From assembly GCA_022041995.1 (NCBI GenBank), contig CP074381.1, positions 3,844,001-3,908,000 of the forward strand: 64,000 bases of DNA. Direction: 5' to 3'. A model generated the notes under the pieces. The model worked only from the letters and a program-made list of their open reading frames with translations. It had not been told where the DNA came from and searched no databases. Source of the stretch: Cupriavidus necator (lineage in GTDB: Bacteria; Pseudomonadota; Gammaproteobacteria; Burkholderiales; Burkholderiaceae). A program made the position numbers and the translations under genes. Of the stretch, positions 56,122-64,000 are shown in pieces; the first letter of the stretch is position 1, and every line of letters starts with the position of its first letter.

Positions 56122-56550
56122 TCAGGGCTTGGCCACGTGCCAGACGTTGTTGAGGTTGTCGCCGGCGCGGTCGCCCGGCTTGGCGTCCTTGGCAAAGCGG
56201 TACAGCGGCATGCCGCGGTACGCCCACTGCTTGCCGCCGTCATCGCGCGTGATGATGGTGTACTGGCCCGACGCATTGGTGCCAGGCGCGGCCATCAGGG
56301 GCGGCCAGTTGGTGGCGCACGGGCCGTTGCAGGCGCTCTTGCCGCTGCCGGCGGTGTCGCGGTCGAAGGTGTACAGCGTCAGACCCTGCGGATCGGTCAG
56401 CACGCCACTGGCCACCTTCACCGTAGGCGGCATGTTGCCGGCAATGCCGCCCATGCCGGCACAGCCGGCGAGCAGGACCGCCGCACAGCCGAGCGCGAGC
56501 GCGGCGGGACGAACGAGGGATGCAGCAGCGTTACGACGCAGACTTGCCAT
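56122..56550 (-). CDS. small lipoprotein with repeated Yx(FWY)xxD-type motif (COG4315-like)
   Basis: The start is the ATG at 56548-56550 (MASLRRNAAASL); 142 residues. Lipobox LLAGC (Cys ~30), then LTLYTFDRDTAGSGKSACNGPCATNWPPL and MPLYRFAKDAKPGDRAGDNLNNVWHV, the two repeats of this secreted family. Function unknown. As first gene of the sigma operon it may be a reporter of, or effector for, the same stress. Confidence 0.85.
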   Translation of the reverse strand: MASLRRNAAASLVRPAALALGCAAVLLAGCAGMGGIAGNMPPTVKVASGVLTDPQGLTLYTFDRDTAGSGKSACNGPCATNWPPLMAAPGTNASGQYTIITRDDGGKQWAYRGMPLYRFAKDAKPGDRAGDNLNNVWHVAKP

Positions 56551-56601
56551 GATCTTGTTCTCCATGCAAACCGGTGCCGCCAACCGGCACCGCTCCTCAA
56601 G

Positions 56602-56629
56602 TAAACACCGGATGTGATGCCTTTATTCC
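56602..56629 (-). promoter_or_regulatory. candidate ECF-type promoter of the lipoprotein-sigma-anti-sigma operon
   Basis: On the minus strand GGAATAA (56629-56623) and GTGTTTA (56608-56602) separated by 14 bases. GGAAT-like -35 and GTT-type -10 elements are typical of ECF sigmas, and it lies 52 bases before the first start. Autoregulation is the simplest reading. Confidence 0.55.
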
Positions 56630-56660
56630 CCTGGGCGTCCAAAAAAATTGAAAAAAGACA

Positions 56661-56689
56661 AAAAAAAACCTGCCCGGAGACAGGTTTTT
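56661..56689 (-). terminator. terminator after resC
   Basis: Arms AAAAACCTG/CAGGTTTTT around an eight-base loop; on the minus strand it ends in a run of T residues, 21 bases past the resC stop. Confidence 0.85.
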
Positions 56690-56710
56690 GCATTGCAGCA
56701 TGGCGCCCCG

Positions 56711-57913
56711 TCACAGTTCGCCGTAGCTGTGCAGCCCCGACAGGAACATGTTGACGCCCAGGAACGCGAAGGTCGTCACCAGCAGCCCGACCAGCGCCCA
56801 CCAGGCCGCCACCGTGCCGCGCAGGCCCTTCATCAGCCGCATGTGCAGCCACGCCGCGTAGTTCAGCCAGACAATCAGCGCCCAGGTTTCCTTCGGGTCC
56901 CAGCTCCAGTAGCCGCCCCAGGCCTCCGCCGCCCACAGCGCGCCCAAGATGGTGGCAATAGTGAAGAAGGCAAAGCCGACCGCGATGGCCTTGTACATCA
57001 CATCATCGAGCAGCTCCAGCGATGGCAGGCGTTCGGCCAGGATGCCGCGCTGCTTGAGCAGGTAGGCCACTGAGACCATCGCCGCCAGCGCAAAGGTGCC
57101 GTAGCCGATAAAGTTGGCCGGCACGTGGATCTTCATCCACCAGCTTTGCAGCGCCGGCACCAACGGCTGGATCTCCTGCGCATTGCGGCTGACCGTGTAC
57201 CACAGCAGGAAGCCCACCGCGGCCGACACCACCAGCATCACGAACGGGCCCAGCGCGCGCGTGGCGTAGCGGCCTTCGTAGTACAGGTAGAACAGAGAAG
57301 TGATCAGCGTGAACAGCACGAACACTTCATACAGGTTGGAAATGGGGATATGGCCGATGTCCGTGCCGATCAGGTAGGACTCGTACCAGCGCACCAGCAG
57401 GCCGGTGAAACCCAGCACCACCGCGCCCCAGCACAGCTTGCTGCCGATGCTGTAGCCCGTGCTCGAGCGCGTCGCCAGCCCGAGCCAGTAGAACAGCGTG
57501 GACAGGAACACCAGTGCGCTCATCCACAGGATGGCCGACTGGCTCGACAGGAAATACTTCAGGAAGAAGGCCTGGTCCGCGCGCGCCAGCTGCCCCTGGT
57601 AGAGCTGGATCGCGAACAGCGACAGCGCGGTGAGCGCCAGCATCAGCGGGCGCACAGCCTTCCAGTGCCAGCCCAGTAGCGCAAAAGTAGGCACGGCGCC
57701 GATCAGCACGGCCTTGTCGTAGCCGTTCATCCACTGCCCGTATTGCGACAGCGCCACGCCGGCGCCAACCGCCAGCGCCAGCGCAAAGAGCCAGTCCACC
57801 CAGGTCAAGCGGCGCAGGAAGGAAGGTTCGAGATAGGCCTCGTCAGCCGCGCCGGTGTCGGCGCGCGTGGTGCCGCGCATGGCGGGACCGGCCTGGTTCA
57901 CATTTGAGGACAT
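56711..57913 (-). CDS. resC: cytochrome c maturation protein ResC/CcsA (system II)
   Basis: The start is the ATG at 57911-57913 (MSSNVNQAGPAMRGTT), 16 bases after resB; 400 residues. About eight membrane helices and the heme-handling WWD domain EAWGGYWSWDPKETWALIVWL, with flanking His in KIHVPANFIGYG and AAWLHMRL. With ResB it exports heme and attaches it to CxxCH proteins such as PetC and cytochrome c4 in this window. Confidence 0.96.
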   Translation of the reverse strand: MSSNVNQAGPAMRGTTRADTGAADEAYLEPSFLRRLTWVDWLFALALAVGAGVALSQYGQWMNGYDKAVLIGAVPTFALLGWHWKAVRPLMLALTALSLFAIQLYQGQLARADQAFFLKYFLSSQSAILWMSALVFLSTLFYWLGLATRSSTGYSIGSKLCWGAVVLGFTGLLVRWYESYLIGTDIGHIPISNLYEVFVLFTLITSLFYLYYEGRYATRALGPFVMLVVSAAVGFLLWYTVSRNAQEIQPLVPALQSWWMKIHVPANFIGYGTFALAAMVSVAYLLKQRGILAERLPSLELLDDVMYKAIAVGFAFFTIATILGALWAAEAWGGYWSWDPKETWALIVWLNYAAWLHMRLMKGLRGTVAAWWALVGLLVTTFAFLGVNMFLSGLHSYGEL

Positions 57914-57929
57914 AGCGTACCTGCTCAAT

Positions 57930-60116
57930 TCAGTGGGGAGTGCCGGCGGGCTCGGGCGCGTCGCTGCGGCCTCCTGCGGCGCGGCCGATATCGTCGCGCA
58001 GCGCCGTGAATTCCTTTTCAAAATCCATCGTGCGGCGCTGGGTCGACATTGCCATCAGCACATGGCTGCCTGGCTCGGTGTCGCCCTCGGCGGGCTTGTC
58101 TTTCACCCAGATCCAGACCCGGCGCTCACGAATATAGAACATCGCGAACACGCCCAGCACCAGCAGCAGACAGCCAAGATACACGATGTTCTTGCCCGGC
58201 GCACGGGTCAGCTGAAACACACTGGCCTTGATCTCCTTGAAGTCGTCGAGCTGCAGGAACACCGGCGCGCCGTAGAAGAAACTGTCCGACAGTGCGTTGA
58301 TGGCCTGCTGCAGGAAGGTGCCGCTCTGGGCGCTGTTGGCCACCACCGGCAACTTGTCCTGGGCGCGCGCCAGTTGCCACAGTTCCCACATCGAGCCGTT
58401 CAGGATCTTCAGGAGCACGTCGGCCGCCTTCTGCTGCTCGGCCGGGGGCACGGATTTCTCCAGGAAGGCAGCGATCGCGGTGAAACCGCCCGGGGGCGAA
58501 TCCGGCGTGGGCCGCGTGGCGCCGGCGAACAGATCGAGCGCACGCAGCGAGCTTTCCGCCAGCTGGCGGCGCAGGTCGGCCTTGTCATCGCCCGGCATCG
58601 ACGCCAGCGCAAAGCGGCGCGCGGCCTCGCCGCGCAGCGCGCGCTCCTGCAGCGCGGCGCGCAGGCGCATCCAGTCGGCCACGCTGCCCTGGTCGTCGGC
58701 GGGGATGCGCAGATAGCGGAATTGTTCGCTGGGCGATTCGCGCATGCCGGCCAGGAACACCGACTGGCCGTCAATCTGCACCGGCACCATGTAGTTGTTG
58801 TACTCGCGCGCCTGGCCGGTGCGGTCGCGCAGCTTGTACTGCACCGACGGACCGACGTTGCGCAGCGTCTTGGCGCGGTCGGTGCTGGCGGCGGCGCCCA
58901 GGTGCTTTTCCAGCGTCTCGTTGAAGGACTTGCGCGCCACGCCGCGCGCGTCGGGCTTGCCCGAGGCATCGGTGACGTTCTCGATATTCATCAGCCGGAA
59001 GTCGCTGAACTCGACCGTCAGGCCTTCGCTGTCGGCGCTGGTGCCGGTGCCCGCCAGCGGCTTGTTGCCGCCCACCGCGCCATCGATGGTGAAGGTGGCG
59101 TGGCCGCTGCCCTGCATCGGGTAGCCGACGAACCTCAGGCGCGAGCCGCCGTCCTCGAAGCTGGACTGGTAGATGGCGATGCCATCGACGATCAGCGGCT
59201 CGTTCACCTTGATGGTGGCCTCGGTCTGCTTGCCGGTGGCGCGGTCGGTCACGATCACATCCGAGGCAAACAGCTTGGGCATGCCGGTCTCGTAGAAATC
59301 GACCTTGAACTTCTTCAGCGTGATCGCGAACGGCAGGTCCTGCACCAGCGCGCCGTCGGCGATGTTCAGGATGGCGGTGGACACGGTCGAGCCCTCGGGC
59401 ACGTAAGCGTTGCCGCGAAAGCCCGGGTTGCTCGCCGACAGCCGGTGCTGCGGCGGGATCTCGCTGATGACCGCGTTGCCGCTGATCGGGGTCTTGCCGC
59501 CCAGCCACATCTGCGCGCGGATCAGCAGGTCGCCGTCCAGCAGGCCGCCAATGCAGATCACCACGATGGCGGTGTGCGCCAGGATATAGCCGGCCTTGTT
59601 GGCCGCACCGGCCTTGGCCGCCAGCAGCGTGGCACCGTCATGCCCGACCACCTTGAGGCGGTAGCCGCGGTTGCGCAGCAGCGCCGACAGGCGGCTTACC
59701 GCCTCGGTGCGCGGGCGCGCGCCGTCGAATTCGCCACGATGATGGAAGGCGCGCAGGCTGCGCTCGCGCACATGGTCCTTCCACGAGCGCATGTCCGCCA
59801 CCATCTTGGGCGCATTGCGCACCAGGCAAAGGCTGGTCGACACCACCAGGAACGCCAGGATCAGCAGGAACCACCAGGAACCGTAGACCTTCTGCAGCGA
59901 CAGCGTGTGGAACACATCGGCCCAGAACGGCCCGAACTGGTTGACGTAGTTCGGATACGGCTCGTTCTGCTTGAGCACGGTGCCGATCACGCTGGCGATG
60001 GAGATCACCGTCAGCAGCGCGATCGCGAAGCGCATCGAGGACAACAATTCGACCGCGTCGCGCAGCACGCGGTGAGAGGTCTTCAGGTGCAGCCCTGAAG
60101 TGGAAGCGGTCGGCAT
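57930..60116 (-). CDS. resB: cytochrome c maturation protein ResB/Ccs1 (system II)
   Basis: 728 residues. Three N-terminal membrane helices (MRFAIALLTVISIASVIGTVL; YGSWWFLLILAFLVVSTSLCLVR; AGYILAHTAIVVICIGGLLDG), a large periplasmic domain and a last helix (NIVYLGCLLLVLGVFAMFYI). Large beta-proteobacterial form. Partner of ResC. Confidence 0.95.
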   Translation of the reverse strand: MPTASTSGLHLKTSHRVLRDAVELLSSMRFAIALLTVISIASVIGTVLKQNEPYPNYVNQFGPFWADVFHTLSLQKVYGSWWFLLILAFLVVSTSLCLVRNAPKMVADMRSWKDHVRERSLRAFHHRGEFDGARPRTEAVSRLSALLRNRGYRLKVVGHDGATLLAAKAGAANKAGYILAHTAIVVICIGGLLDGDLLIRAQMWLGGKTPISGNAVISEIPPQHRLSASNPGFRGNAYVPEGSTVSTAILNIADGALVQDLPFAITLKKFKVDFYETGMPKLFASDVIVTDRATGKQTEATIKVNEPLIVDGIAIYQSSFEDGGSRLRFVGYPMQGSGHATFTIDGAVGGNKPLAGTGTSADSEGLTVEFSDFRLMNIENVTDASGKPDARGVARKSFNETLEKHLGAAASTDRAKTLRNVGPSVQYKLRDRTGQAREYNNYMVPVQIDGQSVFLAGMRESPSEQFRYLRIPADDQGSVADWMRLRAALQERALRGEAARRFALASMPGDDKADLRRQLAESSLRALDLFAGATRPTPDSPPGGFTAIAAFLEKSVPPAEQQKAADVLLKILNGSMWELWQLARAQDKLPVVANSAQSGTFLQQAINALSDSFFYGAPVFLQLDDFKEIKASVFQLTRAPGKNIVYLGCLLLVLGVFAMFYIRERRVWIWVKDKPAEGDTEPGSHVLMAMSTQRRTMDFEKEFTALRDDIGRAAGGRSDAPEPAGTPH

Positions 60117-60302
60117 GTGCAGGGAAACCTAAAACAACGTGCGGCTTGTAAATGAAAAAAGGCGGACATGCTTTGGCAAGCAGGCCACCCTTTTCGATTG
60201 TGACAGGCGCGTTCGGTTGCATGCCGCGGCACACCCGCCGGAACGGGGGCCGCCAAACCAACGCGCCGGCGCCTGGCGGGCGCCAGCGGAGTCGCGGAAT
60301 CG

Positions 60303-60962
60303 TTATCGAACGCCGGCGACGTAATCCGCCACCGCCTTGATCTCGGCATCCGACATCTTGGCGGCGATGGTCGTCATGACCGGGTTGTTCTTGCGGGTGC
60401 CCTGGCGGAATGCCACCAGTTGTGCCTCGGTATAGTCCGCCCACTGGCCGCCGATGCGCGGGTACTGGGCGGGAATGCCGGCGGCAGTAGGACCGTGGCA
60501 GGCGGCGCAGGCGGGCACGCCCTTGGCAGCGATGCCACCGCGGTAGATCTTCTGGCCGGCTTCGATGGTGTCCTTGTTCTTGGCGGTGGCCGGCTTGAGC
60601 GACTGCTTGGCCAGGTAGGCGCCGACGTTGCGCATTTCTTCGTCGGTCAGCACCGACGCCATCGGCACCATGATCGCGTTGTTGCGTGCCTTGGACTTGA
60701 AGTCGGCCAGCTGCTTGTGGACGTACTCGGGATGCTGGGCGGCCAGCTTCGGGTTGGCGGCGGCGGCGCTGTTGCCGGCGGCGCCGTGGCAGCTCAGGCA
60801 GGCGGGTACATTGCGGTCGGGGGCACCTTGCGTGTACAGCGTTTCACCCTTGGCCGGGTCAGCCTTTGCGGCGGCCTGCTCTGCGGCAGATGCCATTCCG
60901 GAAAGGGCGGCGGCAGGAACGGCCAAAGCCAGGACACCCAGAATCTTCGCAATGCGGTTCAT
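60303..60962 (-). CDS. di-heme cytochrome c4
   Basis: The start is the ATG at 60960-60962; 219 residues. Signal peptide MNRIAKILGVLALAVPAAALSGMASA, then two c-type domains with heme sites CLSCH (~residue 60) and CAACH (~155) and Met ligands in IMVPMASVLT and PVMTTIAAKMSD. It carries electrons from bc1 to terminal oxidases. Lies upstream of resBC in the same direction. Confidence 0.94.
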   Translation of the reverse strand: MNRIAKILGVLALAVPAAALSGMASAAEQAAAKADPAKGETLYTQGAPDRNVPACLSCHGAAGNSAAAANPKLAAQHPEYVHKQLADFKSKARNNAIMVPMASVLTDEEMRNVGAYLAKQSLKPATAKNKDTIEAGQKIYRGGIAAKGVPACAACHGPTAAGIPAQYPRIGGQWADYTEAQLVAFRQGTRKNNPVMTTIAAKMSDAEIKAVADYVAGVR

Positions 60963-61461
60963 TCGCACACCTTCTCTGAATTGTTTTGGATACCGTGATG
61001 CGTGCCGGCCCGGCGCTTTGCCGGCGATGAGGACGCGCCGGTGCAAAGGCTGGTATCGTGGCGACCCGCGCGCGGCTGACCGATCCGCAAAGCGCTGGCC
61101 GTGGCGGCAGACCCCGCCAGCCCGCTCCCGCCTCCGCCGCACCCTCCGGTGCAACGTGAAATGCGGGGCAAGGGCCCTGCCCACGATGGAACGACACACT
61201 AGGCTTCCCGCCCGGACGACGGCAGCCGAGGCACGCGGCCATGGATGCCACGCGTCACCCGTTCAGGAGACCGTTAACCGGCGTATTGTACAATAAGTTA
61301 TGTGCCGGATTGATGCCTTGCGCCTTGTCATGCCCCATCGGGCTGCGCCAGATCAACCCCGGCGGGCGGCCCAGGCCGCCAGCCATCCCACCCTGGCGAG
61401 ACCCCGGCCCCGGCATGCGCAATGCGCGCAGCCCCCGCGGCCCGCCCCACCGCTCTAGCGC
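60963..61461. other. divergent intergenic region between cytochrome c4 and engB
   Basis: 499 bases, with only unsupported short ORFs. A perfect palindrome TATTGTACAATA lies at 61284-61295 in an AT-rich patch; it contains TACAAT on both strands and could be a shared promoter or operator. No good -35 is seen. Confidence 0.5.
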
Positions 61462-62163
61462 ATGTCCCTTCTTCACCAGGCCCGCTTCTTCATCACCGTG
61501 AACCACCTGCGCGACCTGCCCGCCACGGCCGTGCCGGAGGTGGCGTTCGCCGGGCGCTCCAACGCCGGCAAGTCCACGGCCATCAACATCCTGTGCAACC
61601 AGAAGCGGCTGGCGTTCTCGTCGCGCACCCCCGGGCGCACGCAGCACATCAACTATTTCTCGGTGGCGCCGGTCAAGGCGCCTGACCCGCTCGCCTTCCT
61701 GGTCGACCTGCCCGGCTATGGCTATGCCGAGGTCTCGGGCACGGCCAAGTACCACTGGCAGGGGCTGCTGAGCGACTATGTGCAGACGCGCCAGCAACTG
61801 TCCGGCCTGATCCTGATGATGGACGCGCGCCGTCCGTTCACGGATCTCGATTGCCAGATGGTGGAGTGGTTCCTGCCGACGGGGCGCCCCATCCACGTGC
61901 TGCTGACCAAGGCCGACAAGCTGACCAACAGCGACAACGCCAAGGCGCTGCGCGAGACCCGCAAGATGCTGCAGGGCTACGCCGAGCAGATGGAAGCACC
62001 GGTGCCGATGACGGCACAGCTCTTCTCCAGCCTGAAGCGCCGCGGCATCGAAGAGGCGCAGGGCGTGATCGCCGGCTGGCTCAACCTGCCGGAAGCGCAG
62101 AAGGCCGAAGCGAAGCCCGCAGCGGAGAAGACCGAGCCGCCTGCTGCCGATCCGGCGGTGTAA
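61462..62163 (+). CDS. engB: ribosome-biogenesis GTPase EngB (YihA/YsxC)
   Basis: 233 residues. G1 [10 protein letters not shown]3 [10 protein letters not shown]4 TKADK and the G5 region are intact, and switch I has SSRTPGRTQ. Essential in most bacteria for 50S assembly. A Lys/Ala/Glu-rich tail of ~25 residues is added at the C-terminus. Confidence 0.96.
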   Translation: MSLLHQARFFITVNHLRDLPATAVPEVAFAGRSNAGKSTAINILCNQKRLAFSSRTPGRTQHINYFSVAPVKAPDPLAFLVDLPGYGYAEVSGTAKYHWQGLLSDYVQTRQQLSGLILMMDARRPFTDLDCQMVEWFLPTGRPIHVLLTKADKLTNSDNAKALRETRKMLQGYAEQMEAPVPMTAQLFSSLKRRGIEEAQGVIAGWLNLPEAQKAEAKPAAEKTEPPAADPAV

Positions 62164-62180
62164 TCGCCAAGTCAGCACAC

Positions 62181-62297
62181 AAAAAAAAGCCCCGCTGCAA
62201 GCAACGGGGACAAACTTCCCGCCGCTGGGGCGGGTACCCGCTCAGGGAGGAGTAGCGGGGGACACCGCGCCACGCAGGGCGCAACGCAAAGTGTCCG
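62181..62297 (-). ncRNA. probable structured small RNA with its own terminator, beside hemB
   Basis: Read on the minus strand, four stem-loops follow one another: GGACAC/GTGTCC with inner GCGCC/GGCGC; CCCGC/GCGGG with loop TACTCCTCCCTGA; CCCGCC/GGCGGG; and CCCCG/CGGGG followed by C and eight T residues. TATCAT lies just upstream (62308-62303). No minus-strand gene needs this terminator, so an independent RNA of ~115 nt is likely. A 'hemB RNA motif' has been described near hemB in beta-proteobacteria; I cannot check whether this is it, or which strand that family uses. Read on the plus strand the same segment could be a hemB leader with GGGAGGAG in a loop. Confidence 0.5.
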
Positions 62298-62330
62298 CGA
62301 GTATGATAGCGGGCACGCTCAAAAGTTTAG

Positions 62331-63419
<1,089 letters not shown>

Positions 63420-63441
63420 CCGGCTAACCGACAGAGCGCTT

Positions 63442-64000
63442 ATGGAACTGCTCGGCTTCTCGGCCAGCCAGGTGCACCCGCTCGCCTCGCTCACCGAGGC
63501 GGGCAACTTCCTCAGCGGCAATGCCGCCGCGCTGTTCGTCTGGGCGGACTTTTCCACCGAGGAAGTCACCGCCGCGCCGGATGCCTGGCGCGAAAGCATG
63601 CGCCAGCTTGCCGGCGCGCCCATCCTGGACCTGCACCTGGTCGACGCCACCAATGCCGCGCATCCGTCGTACTTCGACACGACCAATGCGTACGACATGG
63701 TGATCTTCCGCAAGCTGACCTTCGAGACCAGCCGCGCCATCGCCGAGGCCGAGCCGCAGGATCCCGCGGCGGCCACGGCTGGCACGATGAAGGCGCCCGC
63801 AGCCGACGCCGCTGCCCGCCCGAAGCGCCATCCACCCGGCTTCCTGCCGGCGCTGGCCAAGATCGACACGCAGCCGGTCACGTTCTTCGTCTTCGATACC
63901 CTGCTGGTCACGGTGCGCTCCGGGCAGTCGCGCACGGTCGACCAGGTACGCCAGCGCCTGCTGGAACTGTGCCAGGCGCCGCGCCCGCAGGCCAGCCCCG
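63442..64000 (+). CDS. CorA-family magnesium/cobalt transporter-like protein (3' part outside window)
   Basis: An ATG at 63442, 22 bases after the hemB stop, opens a frame that stays open to the window end (186 codons). The soluble N-terminal domain (AAALFVWADFSTEE, PILDLHLVDATNAAHPSYFDTT, YDMVIFRKLTF, TFFVFDTLLVTVRSG) resembles the alpha/beta cytoplasmic domain of divergent CorA proteins. The membrane helices and GMN motif would lie outside. A low-complexity Ala/Pro insert (AAATAGTMKAPAADAAARP) interrupts it. Confidence 0.75.
   Translation, partial: MELLGFSASQVHPLASLTEAGNFLSGNAAALFVWADFSTEEVTAAPDAWRESMRQLAGAPILDLHLVDATNAAHPSYFDTTNAYDMVIFRKLTFETSRAIAEAEPQDPAAATAGTMKAPAADAAARPKRHPPGFLPALAKIDTQPVTFFVFDTLLVTVRSGQSRTVDQVRQRLLELCQAPRPQASP

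Noticed and set aside
62181..62210. Plus-strand terminator of engB
   Set aside because: On the plus strand the hairpin is followed by ACAAAC, not T residues; the T-run lies on the minus strand.

Overview
The window is a GC-rich piece of beta-proteobacterial chromosome. Gene order (petABC-sspAB, the mla-his-tat block, pilMNOPQ-aroKB-dgt, ponA-cyaY-lptM-lysA, resBC-cyt c4-engB-hemB) and the protein sequences point to Cupriavidus or a very close Burkholderiaceae relative. Almost everything is core housekeeping; I see no prophage, integrative element, plasmid backbone or CRISPR array.

Layout. 1-2.7 kb: the N-terminal part of a LytS-type sensor kinase, an isolated NERD-nuclease/UvrD-type helicase fusion and a tRNA-Thr(TGT). 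2.7-7 kb (minus): sspB, sspA and the cytochrome bc1 operon petABC. 7-11.3 kb: mscL (frameshifted), a NIF3-family gene, a membrane-anchored HtrA protease and a general porin. 11.4-30.2 kb (minus): one long co-directional block read as mlaF-E-D-A-C-B, an ABC-2 exporter pair, a bolA-type gene, murA, hisG-D-C-B, marC (frameshifted), hisH-A-F-I-E, a small membrane protein, hinT and tatA-B-C. It starts behind a TATAAT box at about 30.15 kb. 30.2-42.7 kb: a Bug-type binding protein, a GNAT enzyme, gltD/gltB, a RAYT transposase unit, dgt, aroB and aroK. 42.8-48 kb (minus): pilM-N-O-P-Q. 48.4-52.8 kb: ponA, cyaY (frameshifted), lptM, lysA. 52.8-57.9 kb (minus): msrP/msrQ, an ECF sigma/anti-sigma pair behind a small lipoprotein, resC. 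57.9-64 kb: resB, cytochrome c4, engB, a probable small structured RNA, hemB and the start of a CorA-like transporter.

How the genes fit together. Much of the window serves the cell envelope: retrograde lipid transport (Mla), UDP-MurNAc synthesis (MurA), PBP1A, the Tat pathway, the type IV pilus alignment complex and secretin, and periplasmic quality control (HtrA, MsrPQ). Respiration is represented by the bc1 complex (its Rieske subunit has a Tat-like N-terminus), the ResBC cytochrome c maturation proteins, cytochrome c4 and HemB. The complete histidine pathway after HisG is present apart from a histidinol-phosphate phosphatase.

Most unusual observations: (1) three genes (mscL, marC, cyaY) are each broken by one missing base in or beside a C/G run; (2) a 47-bp element made only of two IS3-like terminal repeats sits, with a GATG target duplication, in the loop of the htrA terminator; (3) the RAYT gene lies inside imperfect inverted repeats, with a long hairpin at its 3' end, eight bases from the gltB promoter; (4) mlaA has a 9-bp x 16 tandem repeat encoding a Thr-Pro-Ala tail; (5) a probable Rho-independent-terminated RNA lies between engB and hemB on the minus strand; (6) an ECF-like promoter precedes the lipoprotein-sigma-anti-sigma operon next to msrPQ.
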